Positions 34,967-44,015 are shown, numbered from the stretch's first letter. The stretch is 64,000 nt of DNA from Nocardia rosealba (GCF_020216065.1 NZ_JAIWNA010000003.1:324882-388881); one strand, 5' to 3'. Notes: generated by a model not told the origin, from the sequence alone. Numbers and translations are program-made.

Positions 34967-36012
34967 TCACCTTCTCCGCGACCGCGATTCTCGTTCTCGG
35001 CCTGGTCGCCCTGCTCGTGCTCGCGCTCGGTGTGTGGGCGGCGTCCACCGCCAACCGGCTCGACCGGCTGCACGTGCGCTCGGACCGGTCCTGGCAGGCC
35101 CTAGACGCGGCACTGGCCCGGCGCGCGGTGGTCGCTCGCGCGGTCGCCATGGCCATCGCGGGCCCGGCGAGCACCGATCCGGTGCGGTCCGAAAGGGCGG
35201 GACAACTCGCCGCCCTGGCCGACTGGGCCGAACGCGCCGATCGAGGTGATCGCGAGACCATCGAGAACCAGCTCTCGGCCGCGCTGTCGACGATCGACAT
35301 CGGTCAGCTGCGACCCCAGCTCGTCGCCGAACTCGCCGACGCCGAGGCCAGGGTGCTCATCGCGCGCCGATTCCACAACGACGCCGTGCGCGACACCCTC
35401 GCCCTGCGCACCCGCCGACCGGTGCGCTGGCTGCACCTGGGCGGTACCGCGCCACTGCCGACCTATTTCGAGATCACCGAACGCGCGACACCGGCCGCGT
35501 CCACCGGGCTCGAGGTGCACACCACGCGCACCTCGGCGCGCGTGGTGCTGCTCGACGAACAGGACCGGGTGCTGCTGCTGCGCGGACACGACCCGATGGT
35601 TCCCGAGGTGGCGTTCTGGTTCACCGTCGGCGGCGGCGTGGAACCGGGCGAGAGCCTGCGCGAAACGGCGGTGCGCGAGGTGTACGAGGAGACCGGGCAG
35701 CGGATCGATCCGGCCGCGTTGCGTGGTCCGCTGTGGCGGCGGGTCGCGGTGTTCCCGTTCAACGGCGAACTCATCCGTTCCGAAGAACTGTTCTTCGTCC
35801 TGCGCGCCCCCAATTTCGCCTGGCGGCCCGCCGACCTCACCGCGCTGGAACGGCGGACCATCACCGACCACCGGTGGTGCACGCCCGCCGACATCCGTGC
35901 CCTCGACGCCACCGGCGAGGCGGTGTACCCGTACCACCTCGACGAGTTGCTCGCCGAGGCGATCGGCGCCGTCGGCGACGACACCGAACCGGTGGTCCGG
36001 TCCATTCGCTGA
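34963..36012 (+). CDS. Membrane-anchored Nudix hydrolase
   Basis: A 349-residue protein. Residues 4-27 form one membrane helix, residues about 30-150 a LemA-like helical part, and residues about 185-340 a Nudix domain with a complete box G-x5-E-x7-R-E-V-x-E-E-x-G (224-246). It is the last gene of the thrS/PIM block and overlaps pimA by 4 bp, like Rv2609c in M. tuberculosis. The substrate is a nucleoside diphosphate derivative not readable from sequence; location next to PIM genes suggests a role at the membrane. Confidence 0.88.
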   Translation: MITFSATAILVLGLVALLVLALGVWAASTANRLDRLHVRSDRSWQALDAALARRAVVARAVAMAIAGPASTDPVRSERAGQLAALADWAERADRGDRETIENQLSAALSTIDIGQLRPQLVAELADAEARVLIARRFHNDAVRDTLALRTRRPVRWLHLGGTAPLPTYFEITERATPAASTGLEVHTTRTSARVVLLDEQDRVLLLRGHDPMVPEVAFWFTVGGGVEPGESLRETAVREVYEETGQRIDPAALRGPLWRRVAVFPFNGELIRSEELFFVLRAPNFAWRPADLTALERRTITDHRWCTPADIRALDATGEAVYPYHLDELLAEAIGAVGDDTEPVVRSIR

Positions 36013-36144
36013 GCCCGGCCGTGTGTGTCGCCTCACGCCGCGCGGTCCGCAGCCGGTCCAGATGCGGTGGTCGGCGGTATCGTCCCAGGTCGCGACCAGT
36101 CCAGTGGGCTCCGACTGGCTATGAACCCTGATTCGGCGGCCACC

Positions 36145-36150
36145 TAGAAT
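36145..36150 (+). promoter_or_regulatory. -10 box of pdxS
   Basis: TAGAAT lies 53 bp upstream of the chosen start. The -35 is weak (TGAACC 17 bp upstream). Confidence 0.35.
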
Positions 36151-36203
36151 CGCAGGAGACCACACAGTCTGCCCGTTAGGTGCACATGACCCAGGAGAAT
36201 GCC

Positions 36204-37106
36204 GTGACTACGCCCGAGACCACATCAACCGTCGGCACCGCCCGCGTGAAGCGCGGCATGGCCGAGATGCTCAAGGGCGGTGTGATCATGGACGTGGTCA
36301 CCCCGGAGCAGGCCAAGATCGCCGAGGACGCAGGCGCCGTCGCGGTCATGGCGCTCGAGCGGGTGCCCGCCGACATCCGCGCCCAGGGTGGCGTGTCCCG
36401 GATGAGCGACCCGGACATGATCGACGGCATCATCTCCGCGGTCTCCATCCCCGTGATGGCCAAGGCCCGTATCGGCCACTTCGTCGAGGCGCAGATCCTG
36501 CAGAGCCTCGGCGTGGACTACATCGACGAGTCCGAAGTCCTCACCCCCGCCGACTACGCCAACCACATCGACAAGTGGAACTTCACCGTCCCCTTCGTCT
36601 GTGGCGCCACCAACCTCGGTGAGGCCCTGCGCCGTATCACCGAGGGCGCGGCCATGATCCGTTCCAAGGGCGAAGCGGGCACCGGTGACGTCTCCAACGC
36701 CACCACCCACATGCGCACCATCCGCGCCGAGATCCGCCGCCTGACCTCCCTGTCCGAAGACGAGCTCTTCGTCGCCGCCAAGGAGCTGCAGGCCCCCTAC
36801 GAGCTGGTCCGCGAGGTCGCCCAGACCGGCAAGCTCCCCGTCGTCATGTTCACCGCCGGCGGCATCGCCACCCCCGCCGACGCCGCCATGATGATGCAGC
36901 TCGGCGCCGAGGGCGTCTTCGTCGGCTCCGGCATCTTCAAGTCCGGCAACCCCGAGCAGCGCGCCGCCGCCATCGTCAAGGCCACCACCTTCTACGACGA
37001 CCCGGACGTCCTGGCCAAGGTCTCCCGCGGCCTCGGCGAAGCCATGGTCGGCATCAACGTCGAAGAGATCCCCCAGCCCCACCGCCTCGCCGAGCGCGGC
37101 TGGTAA
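36204..37106 (+). CDS. pdxS: Pyridoxal 5'-phosphate synthase, PdxS subunit
   Basis: A 300-residue (beta/alpha)8 synthase subunit that makes PLP from ribose 5-phosphate, glyceraldehyde 3-phosphate and ammonia delivered by Pdx[36 protein letters not shown] and the phosphate loop [15 protein letters not shown] are all conserved. GTG 36204 is chosen because AGGAG lies 6 bp before it; ATG 36186 or GTG 36180 would add a few residues. PdxT is about 4.8 kb downstream rather than adjacent. A terminator follows. Confidence 0.97.
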   Translation: MTTPETTSTVGTARVKRGMAEMLKGGVIMDVVTPEQAKIAEDAGAVAVMALERVPADIRAQGGVSRMSDPDMIDGIISAVSIPVMAKARIGHFVEAQILQSLGVDYIDESEVLTPADYANHIDKWNFTVPFVCGATNLGEALRRITEGAAMIRSKGEAGTGDVSNATTHMRTIRAEIRRLTSLSEDELFVAAKELQAPYELVREVAQTGKLPVVMFTAGGIATPADAAMMMQLGAEGVFVGSGIFKSGNPEQRAAAIVKATTFYDDPDVLAKVSRGLGEAMVGINVEEIPQPHRLAERGW

Positions 37107-37127
37107 TCCCTTCGGGCACAAGCAATC

Positions 37128-37160
37128 GGTGGGCGGCGCATCACGCGCCGCCCACCATTT
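37128..37160 (+). terminator. Terminator after pdxS
   Basis: A 12-bp perfect stem (GGTGGGCGGCGC and its complement) with the loop ATCAC is followed by ATTT. It also faces the end of the minus-strand toxin gene. Confidence 0.7.
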
Positions 37161-37174
37161 CCGTAGAACGCCAC

Positions 37175-37525
37175 CTACTTCGTCTCGTTCGGGTGGCTGG
37201 TGTGCACCTGTTCCAGGAAGACGGTGTGCTCATGGACGTAGAACCAGATGCGCGCGGTGCCTTTCGCTGTCGGCTTGTGCTGCCAGCGTTCGTGCCGCGC
37301 TCAACCGCGCGAGATCGTGCCCAGCTCACCGCGGAGGGGGTAGTTGGTCGGTGTCGTGGACAGCGGCGTGCGCGTGAGGAAGTCCCACGCTTCCGCCATC
37401 GGGTTGCGGATGGTCGCGACCAGATCCCGCCAGCCCTTCTGGGCGTCTGCGGTGGCGAAGCGGATCTCGTACTCGGTCTTTCGCGCGGGGCGTGGGACAA
37501 GCTCGCCCTTCTTGGCGGCCGCCAC
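37175..37525 (-). pseudogene. RelE/ParE-like toxin gene interrupted by an in-frame TGA
   Basis: The frame starts at GTG 37525, which shares one base with the antitoxin stop. It reads AAAKKGELVPRPARKTEYEI and continues to codon 74; codon 75 (37303-37301) is TGA. The same frame then goes on (ARHERWQHKPTAKGTARIWF, then HTSHPNETK) to TAG at 37177-37175, so a full product would be 116 residues. The residues after the stop are the C-terminal strand and tail expected for the toxin (WQHKP, ARIWFYV, VHTSHPNE). There is no frameshift. It is a nonsense mutation, read-through, or a sequencing error. If real, the toxin is probably inactive. Confidence 0.7.
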
Positions 37526-37980
37526 TATGGGCGCTCGACAGTGTCGTCGCCGTCCAGCCACTCCAGGTTCGTACTGCCCAATCCGGCGGCGATCGCGGTC
37601 GCTGTTTCCTTCCAAGAGGTCAGTTCGGCGATCGCGAGGTGCGGCTGGTCGGTGGAGAACGATGCGCGGGCGGCATCCACGAGGTCATGTGCGCAAGTGG
37701 CTTGGTCGGCGGGTGACAGTGCGAGCATCCATGGAAATGCCTTGGACATGCGCTCGGCGAGCGAGCCGTTGTCGTCGAGGGTGACGGTGATGAGCTGGGC
37801 GGCGAACTCGAGCAGGCGTGCGCGCCCCTCGGCCTCGCGCTGCGACATCAGCACCAGCGCCTCGCCGTCGCGGCGGGTCACCGTGACGGGATGATTCTCG
37901 GCCTCGGCGAAGACCTCCGCGGAGTGTTTGCTCAGGTCGGAGGAGCGTCGGGTCCGGGCGGGTAGGCCTGACGTGCGCAT
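37525..37980 (-). CDS. Phd/YefM-type antitoxin with C-terminal extension
   Basis: A 151-residue protein. Residues about 12-60 carry the Phd/YefM DNA-binding fold (LSKHSAEVFAEAENHPVTVTRRDGEALVLMS). The rest is a longer C-terminal segment that should wrap the toxin. The gene starts at ATG 37980, where the -10 box placement predicts leaderless initiation, and its stop overlaps the toxin start (TAGTG). Antitoxins of this type repress their own operon by binding a palindrome near the promoter; one is present. Confidence 0.8.
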   Translation of the reverse strand: MRTSGLPARTRRSSDLSKHSAEVFAEAENHPVTVTRRDGEALVLMSQREAEGRARLLEFAAQLITVTLDDNGSLAERMSKAFPWMLALSPADQATCAHDLVDAARASFSTDQPHLAIAELTSWKETATAIAAGLGSTNLEWLDGDDTVERP

Positions 37981-37986
37981 GGATCC

Positions 37987-38015
37987 ATCGTATTCGGAAC
38001 GTGTTCGGAAGTCCA
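37987..38015 (-). promoter_or_regulatory. Toxin-antitoxin promoter with embedded palindrome
   Basis: On the minus strand, TGGACT (-35), a 17-bp spacer and TACGAT (-10). The -10 ends 6 bp before the antitoxin ATG, predicting a leaderless message. The spacer contains the palindrome GAACACGTTC, and ATGGATCCAT overlaps the start codon; both are candidate antitoxin sites. Confidence 0.55.
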
Positions 38016-38084
38016 GGTGCGAGCGGCAGGGTCCGGTGATCGCCCCTGGGGCACTACCGAATGGGCGTACCGTACAGTCGGTCT

Positions 38085-38819
38085 GTGACCGTGCTCGACT
38101 TCTTCTTGCTGGTCGTCGCGGGATTCTTCACCGGGTTGATCGGGTTCGTCACCGGGATGGCGTCGATCGTTTCCTATCCGGCGCTGTTGGCGGTCGGGTT
38201 GCCGCCCGTGTCGGCGAATGTGACCAATACCGTGGCGATGGTGGCGGTGGGTGTGGGGGCCACGGCGAATTCGGGGCGGGAGCTCACCGGGCGGGGGCGG
38301 ACCCTGGTGTGGTGGGCGGGGTTGTCGGCACTGGGTGGGTTGCTCGGTGCGCTGGCGTTGCTGGTGGCGCCGGAGGGCACCTTCGAGGTGGTGGTGCCGT
38401 TCCTGGTGGCGGCGGCGTCGATCGCGTTGCTGGTGCAGCCGGTGGTTCGCAAGCATGTGGGGGAGCTGGGCGCGCCGTGGATCGTGCCGCTGGGGATCCT
38501 GTTGATCTCGGTGTACGGCGGGTACTTCGGGGCAGGCGCGGGCGTTATCTATCTATCGATGATGCTGCTGTGCACCTCCGAATCCGTCTGGAGCGCATCG
38601 GTTCTCAAGAGCTTCCTGCTCGGCATCGCCAACCTGGTCGCGGCTCTCGGCTTCGCGATGTTCGGGCCGGTGCACTGGTTCGCGGCGCTCGGGCTGGCGA
38701 TGGGGGCGCTCGTCGGTGGGTGGTGTGGTCCGCCGGTGGTGAAGGTGATCCCGCCGAACCTGCTGCGGGTGACCGTCGGCGTGCTCGGCCTCGGGCTCGC
38801 GGTGTACCTGGCGCGCTGA
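38085..38819 (+). CDS. TauE/SafE-family membrane transporter
   Basis: A 244-residue protein with about eight hydrophobic segments and the family features GFVTGMASIVSYPALLA and GYFGAGAGVIYLSMML. TauE/SafE proteins are exporters of sulfite or organosulfonates or related anions; the substrate is unknown. GTG 38085 is preferred over ATG 38061 because TACAGT lies 6 bp before it, fitting leaderless initiation, and the first helix begins directly after. Confidence 0.85.
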   Translation: MTVLDFFLLVVAGFFTGLIGFVTGMASIVSYPALLAVGLPPVSANVTNTVAMVAVGVGATANSGRELTGRGRTLVWWAGLSALGGLLGALALLVAPEGTFEVVVPFLVAAASIALLVQPVVRKHVGELGAPWIVPLGILLISVYGGYFGAGAGVIYLSMMLLCTSESVWSASVLKSFLLGIANLVAALGFAMFGPVHWFAALGLAMGALVGGWCGPPVVKVIPPNLLRVTVGVLGLGLAVYLAR

Positions 38820-38859
38820 TCCGGCCCCGGGCCTCTCCGGACTCCGTAGCCTGAGAACG

Positions 38860-39636
38860 GTGCACCACTCCGATGTCGAAATCGCGATCCACGCAACAGA
38901 ACTCGCGTCGCAGGTGATCCGGTCGTCGTTCCACGCACCCGTCACCCGCTACGCCAAAGAGGGCGACGACTTCGCCACCCAGACCGACCTGGCCGCCGAA
39001 CGCGCGATCCTCGAGGTCCTCGCCGCGGCCTGTCCGCACGACCGGTTCGTCGCCGAGGAGTCCGGCACCACGGGATCGCCGGGCAGCGACCGCACCTGGT
39101 TCGTCGACCCGCTCTGCGGCACAAGGAACTTCGCGGTCGGCACACAGCTCGTCGCGGTGAATGTCGCCTTGCGCATCGGGGACACTGTCCGCGCCGCGGC
39201 CGTCGGCGCCCCGTTCACCGGCGAGGTGTTCTGGACCTCGGGCGAGAACGCGTACCGCCGCCACGACGGCTCCGACACCGTCCTGCGCCCCGACGCGGGC
39301 ACCCGCCTGATCGACATCGACCTCGACAACCCGCTGCCGTGGTCCAGACCCACTCGCCTGCTCGACAGCGTCGCCGCCGACTTCCACCCGCGTGTGCTGT
39401 CCACCTCGCTCGCCCTGGTCTGGGTCGCCGCGGGCAGACGCGCCGCCTATGTCACCGGCGGCGACCTGCGCGACAACGTCCACTTCACCAGTGCGGTGGA
39501 AATCTGCCGCGCGGCGGGCTGCGTCGTCACCGGAATCGCAGGTCAACCACTACATTCCGCGCCGCACGGACTCATCGCCGCCGCCGATGCCGACACCCAC
39601 GCCCGCCTCGTCGGCGCGATGCTCGCCCTGCGCTGA
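38860..39636 (+). CDS. Inositol-monophosphatase-fold protein, active site degraded
   Basis: A 258-residue protein of the IMPase/HisN/CysQ fold. EES at 66-68 and DPLCGTRNF at 83-91 mark the metal site, but the second Asp of the normal D-P-x-D-G-T is Cys86. The usual W-D before the late helix reads H-F (VHFTSAVEICRAAG). Two metal ligands thus appear lost, so normal phosphatase activity is unlikely; a regulatory or binding role is possible. TAGCCT lies 7 bp before GTG 38860, fitting a leaderless message. Confidence 0.75.
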   Translation: MHHSDVEIAIHATELASQVIRSSFHAPVTRYAKEGDDFATQTDLAAERAILEVLAAACPHDRFVAEESGTTGSPGSDRTWFVDPLCGTRNFAVGTQLVAVNVALRIGDTVRAAAVGAPFTGEVFWTSGENAYRRHDGSDTVLRPDAGTRLIDIDLDNPLPWSRPTRLLDSVAADFHPRVLSTSLALVWVAAGRRAAYVTGGDLRDNVHFTSAVEICRAAGCVVTGIAGQPLHSAPHGLIAAADADTHARLVGAMLALR

Positions 39637-39798
39637 AAGGGGCCTTCACAGGCGTGGTACCGGCACGTCTCAGACTTTCCTCAAAAACGCTGGGTAGCGT
39701 CCTGGCCGAGGCACCGTGGCCTGCGTCGTGTGGCGCCGGTACCGTGCCGTTGGCGCCCACAGGGCGAAAACTGTTGACCCGACGCAAAGGACGAGTGG

Positions 39799-40299
39799 AT
39801 GAAGCTTCGTAGGACCGGACGTGTGGCGATCGCAGGCCTGGCCGTGGTCGCCGCATTGGGAATGAGTGCGTGCAGTGACGACAAGGGCGACAAGCCCGCC
39901 GCCAAGTCCACGACCAGTGCTCCGGCCACGACCACGGCCGCTGCCGCGGACCTGCCCCCCGTGCCGACGGTGGAGGAGCTCAACGCCCAGCTCAACACGG
40001 CGCTGGACCCCTCGGTGCCCAACGAGCAGAAGCTGGACTTCGTGCAGGGCGGCGAGGCCGATCCCGAGCTGCCGAACCGCCTGGCCGTCGCCGCCCGCGA
40101 CGCCGGTGCCCAGGTGCAGGTCACCGAGGTGACGTCGTTCGGTGACAGTGTGAACGCCAAGGCGAACTTCACCGTCAACGGCCAGACCAATGTGGTCGAC
40201 GTGCCGTTCGTCGCCGAGGACGGCAAGTGGAAGGTCCAGAAGTCGTGGGCCTGCACCATGCTCACCAACCTTGGCCAGCAGTCGGTCGCCTGCGCCTGA
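39799..40299 (+). CDS. MTB12-like exported lipoprotein
   Basis: A 166-residue protein. A signal peptide with charged start (MKLRRTGR) and hydrophobic [12 protein letters not shown] ends in the lipobox MSAC, with Cys25 as lipid anchor. A Thr/Ala/Lys-rich linker (residues 26-50) is followed by a small domain of about 110 residues resembling the low-molecular-weight antigen MTB12 family. It is exposed at the outer face of the plasma membrane; function unknown. AAGGACGAG precedes ATG 39799. Confidence 0.82.
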   Translation: MKLRRTGRVAIAGLAVVAALGMSACSDDKGDKPAAKSTTSAPATTTAAAADLPPVPTVEELNAQLNTALDPSVPNEQKLDFVQGGEADPELPNRLAVAARDAGAQVQVTEVTSFGDSVNAKANFTVNGQTNVVDVPFVAEDGKWKVQKSWACTMLTNLGQQSVACA

Positions 40300-40311
40300 T
40301 AGCGCCACGTG

Positions 40312-40341
40312 AAGCCCCGGTCGCGTTGCGGCCGGGGCTTT
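40312..40341. terminator. Bidirectional terminator
   Basis: AAGCCCCGG pairs with CCGGGGCTT over an 11-base GC-rich loop, followed by T-containing sequence (TCGCCTGTTTTC). It lies between the lipoprotein gene and the convergent kinase-like gene. Confidence 0.7.
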
Positions 40342-40350
40342 CGCCTGTTT

Positions 40351-40965
40351 TCAGCCGGTGCGCAGGGCCGCGCGGTCCGGATGATCCCAGCGCACCGTCC
40401 AGGTAGCGGTCTCGGGATGTTCAGCGTCGTGGTCGCGTAGCGCGGGCAGGGTCCACTGGTGCTCGGGTGGGGTGCGGCGCAGTGCCGCCTGCTCGCTGAG
40501 CTCGAGCCGCACGGACAGGTCGACGTCGAGTCCGCGGCCGAGCAGCATCGGCCCGGCCACGAACAGCACGAGATCGGCCGGAGCCGTCCGGATACCCGCC
40601 CGCGCCGACCGGTCGCCTGCCTCGTCCCAGAGCGCGGGCAGCCAGCGCCCTACGGTCCGCAGCGGAACCAGGATCTCCCGGCGTATCGCGTCGTAGTCGA
40701 ACCATGCTGTGCGATAAGACCATTCGTCGGTTCGGCCGTACTCCATGCGCAGCGATGCGGGCCGGACGAAGGCGTGCAGTGACACCACCTCGGCCGACCG
40801 GCCCTGCCCGGCCAGGGTGTCGGCGACCAACTGGGCGAAGGCGACCGGTTCGGCGGCATCGGCGGCGTCGACTGCAACCACCCGGCGACCGGGCAGCTCG
40901 GATATCCGCTCGGCGACCAGGCGGGCCAGGGTGGCGGGGGAGACGGGGGTGAACGACGGCACCAC
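40351..40965 (-). CDS. Uridine-kinase-like protein without a P-loop
   Basis: A 204-residue protein that follows the fold of actinobacterial uridine kinase-like proteins (GRRVVAVDAADAAEP, FDYDAIRREILVPL, DLVLFVAGPMLLGRGLD). The Walker A lysine loop GxxGxGKS is missing: the region reads DAADAAEPVAFAQ. It may bind a nucleotide differently or have lost kinase activity. Start GTG 40965; another GTG follows directly. Divergent from tesB, with 77 bp between them. Confidence 0.65.
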   Translation of the reverse strand: MVPSFTPVSPATLARLVAERISELPGRRVVAVDAADAAEPVAFAQLVADTLAGQGRSAEVVSLHAFVRPASLRMEYGRTDEWSYRTAWFDYDAIRREILVPLRTVGRWLPALWDEAGDRSARAGIRTAPADLVLFVAGPMLLGRGLDVDLSVRLELSEQAALRRTPPEHQWTLPALRDHDAEHPETATWTVRWDHPDRAALRTG

Positions 40966-41029
40966 CCCATTTCAGCAAATTCCCGCCTCGCGCCGCCGAG
41001 CCGGACAAACCGTGCGGTCCGCGTAGCGA

Positions 41030-41035
41030 TAATCT
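41030..41035 (+). promoter_or_regulatory. -10 box of leaderless tesB
   Basis: TAATCT lies 7 bp before ATG 41043 and there is no ribosome-binding site. Confidence 0.5.
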
Positions 41036-41042
41036 CGTCCGC

Positions 41043-41864
41043 ATGGCGACAATCGAAGAGGCGCTCGAGGTCGAGCGGCTGGAACGCGACATCTTCCGTG
41101 GGGCGGCCACGGAATCCCAGCTGACGCGGACCTTCGGCGGTCAGGTCGCGGGCCGGGCGCTGGTCTCGGCGGTGCGCACCGTCGACCCCGCCTACCAGGT
41201 GCATTCGCTGCACGGCTACTTCCTTCGCCCGGGCAACCCGGAAGCACCCACCGTCTACCAGGTGGAACGCATCCGCGACGGGCGTTCGTTCTGCACCCGC
41301 CGGGTCACCGGTGTGCAGGACGGCGAGGCGATCTTCACCATGGCCGCCTCTTTCCACCGCGGCGACGTCGGTCCGGAGCACCAGGACGTGATGCCGGTGG
41401 TCGAGGGCCCCGAGAACCTCCCCGACGCCAAGACCACGCTGAGCCCGGAACGGTTGTGGGCCATGCGTGAATGGGAGCACTGGGACATCCGCACCGTCCC
41501 TCAGGACCAGGTCGCCCGCCGCGAAGGCACCGTCTCCCCGCAGCAGGTGTGGTTCCGCTACCGCAACGCGCTGCCCGACGACCCGCTGTTCCACGTGTGC
41601 ACCCTCGCCTACATGAGCGATATGACGCTGCTCGGTTCGTCGAAGGTGACCCACCCCGGTGAACCGACCCAGGACGCCTCGCTCGATCACGCGATGTGGT
41701 TCCTGCGTCCCTTCCGCGCCGACGAATGGCTGCTCTACGACCAGTCCTCGCCGTCGGCGGGCTTCGGCCGCGCCCTCACCGGTGGCCGGATCTGGGATCG
41801 CGAGGGCAATCTCGTCGCCGCCGTGGTGCAGGAAGGCCTCATCCGCACGCCGCGTGAGGCGTGA
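41043..41864 (+). CDS. tesB: Acyl-CoA thioesterase II
   Basis: A 273-residue double hot-dog thioesterase hydrolysing acyl-CoA to free acid and CoA in the cytosol. [23 protein letters not shown] and [16 protein letters not shown] are conserved family segments; the last contains the catalytic Asp and follows the usual order of the second hot-dog. Leaderless start is supported by the -10 box. The position between pdxS and pdxT matches M. tuberculosis Rv2605c. Confidence 0.95.
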   Translation: MATIEEALEVERLERDIFRGAATESQLTRTFGGQVAGRALVSAVRTVDPAYQVHSLHGYFLRPGNPEAPTVYQVERIRDGRSFCTRRVTGVQDGEAIFTMAASFHRGDVGPEHQDVMPVVEGPENLPDAKTTLSPERLWAMREWEHWDIRTVPQDQVARREGTVSPQQVWFRYRNALPDDPLFHVCTLAYMSDMTLLGSSKVTHPGEPTQDASLDHAMWFLRPFRADEWLLYDQSSPSAGFGRALTGGRIWDREGNLVAAVVQEGLIRTPREA

Positions 41865-41902
41865 GCGCGCCCACACCGGCCGGGCTCGTAAGCTCAGCGG
41901 CT

Positions 41903-42514
41903 GTGAACGCAACATCCACGCCGACGATCGGTGTCCTCGCGCTCCAGGGTGACGTGCGCGAACACGTGGCCGCGCTGCGCCACTGCGGCGCCGCACCGGT
42001 GCTGGTGCGCCGCGAGGCCGAGCTGGCCGCCGTCGACGGGCTGGTGCTGCCCGGCGGCGAGTCGACCGCCATCTCCAAGCTGCTGCAGGCCTTCGACCTG
42101 CTCGAACCATTGCGCGCGCGGCTGCGCGACGGCCTGCCCGCGTTCGGGTCGTGCGCGGGCATGATCCTGCTCGCCTCCGAGGTGCTCGACACCCGGCCCG
42201 ACGCCCAGCATCTGTCCGGCATCGATATGACGGTGCGCCGCAACGCTTTCGGCCGCCAGGTCGACTCGTTCGAGACCGACCTGGAGTTCACCGGCCTCGA
42301 CACGCCCGTGCGCGCGGTGTTCATCCGCGCGCCGTGGGTGGAGCGGGTCGGTGACGGCGTCGAGGTGCTGGCGCGGGTGCCGCACGGCCCGGCGCAGGGC
42401 CGGATCGTGGCCGCCAGGCAGGGCAATGTCGTGGCGACCTCGTTCCATCCCGAGGTCACGGGTGATCTTCGGGTGCACGAGCTGTTCGTCGACCTCGTGC
42501 GCAAGGCGGGGTGA
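41903..42514 (+). CDS. pdxT: Pyridoxal 5'-phosphate synthase glutaminase subunit
   Basis: A 203-residue class I glutaminase that supplies ammonia to PdxS. The triad is visible: Cys84 (FGSCAG), His182 and Glu184 (FHPE); GGES at 51-54 binds glutamine. GTG 41903 is preferred, with TAAGCT 8 bp upstream; GTG 41861 would overlap tesB and add 14 residues. It works with PdxS encoded about 4.8 kb upstream. Confidence 0.95.
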   Translation: MNATSTPTIGVLALQGDVREHVAALRHCGAAPVLVRREAELAAVDGLVLPGGESTAISKLLQAFDLLEPLRARLRDGLPAFGSCAGMILLASEVLDTRPDAQHLSGIDMTVRRNAFGRQVDSFETDLEFTGLDTPVRAVFIRAPWVERVGDGVEVLARVPHGPAQGRIVAARQGNVVATSFHPEVTGDLRVHELFVDLVRKAG

Positions 42515-42606
42515 ACCTCCGCGTCCACCGGCGTGGCGGGCACGAGTAGGCTGGTTCGAGCTTGTCCGCCCGGGCAGACGCGCAACCGACCTGAAGGAAG
42601 TAGGGC

Positions 42607-43362
42607 ATGAGCGGCCACTCCAAATGGGCCACCACCAAGCACAAGAAGGCGGGAATCGACGCCAAGCGCGGCAAACTCTTCGCCAAGCTGATCAAGAACA
42701 TCGAGGTGGCGGCTCGCACGGGTGGCAGTGACCCGGCGGGCAACCCGACGCTGTACGACGCCATCCAGAAGGCCAAGAAGTCGTCGGTCCCCAACGACAA
42801 CATCGAGCGCGCCCGCAAGCGTGGCGGCGGCGAGGAAGCCGGCGGCGCCGACTGGCAGACCATCATGTACGAGGGCTACGGGCCCAACGGTGTCGCCGTG
42901 CTGATCGAGTGCCTCACCGACAACCGCAACCGCGCCGCCGGTGAGGTGCGCGTCGCGATGACCCGTAACGGTGGCAACATGGCCGACCCGGGTTCGGTGT
43001 CCTACCTGTTCGCCCGCAAGGGTGTGGTGACTCTCGAGAAGAACGGCCTCACCGAGGACGACGTCCTCGACGCAGTCCTCGATGCCGGCGCCGAAGAGGT
43101 CAACGACCACGGCGAGGCCTTCGAGATCATCAGCGAGCCCGGCGATCTGATCGCCGTGCGAACCGCGCTGCAGGCCAAGGGCATCGACTACGACTCGGCC
43201 GAGTCCGGTTTCCAGGCGTCGGTGTCGGTGGCGGTCGACGCCGAAGGTGCCCGCAAGGTGCTCAAGCTGATCGACGCCCTCGAAGACAGCGACGACGTGC
43301 AGAACGTGTACACCAACGTCGACATCTCCGACGAGGTCGCCGCCGAGCTCGACGACGAATAG
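42607..43362 (+). CDS. YebC/PmpR-family regulatory protein
   Basis: A 251-residue protein of normal family length. [20 protein letters not shown] at the N-terminus is the family signature. YebC proteins are described as transcription regulators and, more recently, as ribosome-associated factors for difficult peptide bonds. GAAGGAAG precedes ATG 42607 and TAGGCT at 42547-42552 is a likely -10. Follows pdxT as in mycobacteria. Confidence 0.95.
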   Translation: MSGHSKWATTKHKKAGIDAKRGKLFAKLIKNIEVAARTGGSDPAGNPTLYDAIQKAKKSSVPNDNIERARKRGGGEEAGGADWQTIMYEGYGPNGVAVLIECLTDNRNRAAGEVRVAMTRNGGNMADPGSVSYLFARKGVVTLEKNGLTEDDVLDAVLDAGAEEVNDHGEAFEIISEPGDLIAVRTALQAKGIDYDSAESGFQASVSVAVDAEGARKVLKLIDALEDSDDVQNVYTNVDISDEVAAELDDE

Positions 43363-43376
43363 ATCTTCCCCCGCGT

Positions 43377-43408
43377 ACCGCCCCGCCCGTGAATTCGGCT
43401 GGGGCGGT
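43377..43408. terminator. Hairpin between yebC and the convergent SRPBCC gene
   Basis: ACCGCCCC pairs with GGGGCGGT over a 16-base loop; TTCGTGTTT follows. A modest terminator candidate serving either direction. Confidence 0.4.
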
Positions 43409-43416
43409 TCGTGTTT

Positions 43417-43908
43417 CTACTCCCGGTAGTGGTCGGCCAGTGCCGGGTAGTAGTCGGCGAAGTCGGGTCGTTCGGTGTTGGTACAGGCCGCGACGAACAT
43501 GTCGGCGTAGTATTCCCAGCCCGGGCCGATCTGCGAGGTCTCGGCCAGCTGGTACTCGGAGGTGAGGTGGTGGACCAGGCGCACCTGGGTGGCGGTGCCG
43601 GTGTCGAGCAGGGTCACCTCCATGCGCCACAGCCCGATCTGATCGGCCGAGGACACAGCCAGACGCACCGGCGGGGTGCAGTCGTCGATGCGCATCTCGG
43701 TCCAGGGCTGCCCGTCCTCGAACCGCAACTGCACCTGGATCATGTTCCCGGCGCCGGGTTCCCCCTCCCAGGTGCCGTACCAGCCCGCGGTCAGGTCGGG
43801 ATCGGTCAACCGTCCCCACACCTGCTCGATCGGTAAGGCCAGTGACCGGGTGATCACCAGGTCGCGCCCGTCTTCGGTCGGTACGATCTCGCCGGTCGGC
43901 ATCGGCAT
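43417..43908 (-). CDS. SRPBCC (AHSA1-like) family protein
   Basis: A 163-residue protein with the helix-grip fold pattern of AHSA1-type START-like proteins: RSLALPIEQVWGRLTDPDLTAGWYG at the N-terminus, GWEYYADMF at the C-terminal helix. These proteins bind hydrophobic ligands or act in stress responses; no ligand can be inferred. GAGGGAG lies upstream of ATG 43908; a second ATG follows two codons later. Confidence 0.8.
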   Translation of the reverse strand: MPMPTGEIVPTEDGRDLVITRSLALPIEQVWGRLTDPDLTAGWYGTWEGEPGAGNMIQVQLRFEDGQPWTEMRIDDCTPPVRLAVSSADQIGLWRMEVTLLDTGTATQVRLVHHLTSEYQLAETSQIGPGWEYYADMFVAACTNTERPDFADYYPALADHYRE

Positions 43909-44015
43909 GACGCGGTTCTCCCTCGCTCGAACGCCTCGGACAACAGGTCGACCTCGACGGTACGCCGCCCCCGATGAGCTAGCGGGGATATCGGCGTGAC
44001 CAGCACAATGTCGGT

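Noticed and set aside
37301..37303. In-frame TGA of the toxin gene as a selenocysteine codon
   Set aside because: The toxin family has no selenoproteins known to me and no SECIS-like stem is seen just downstream.
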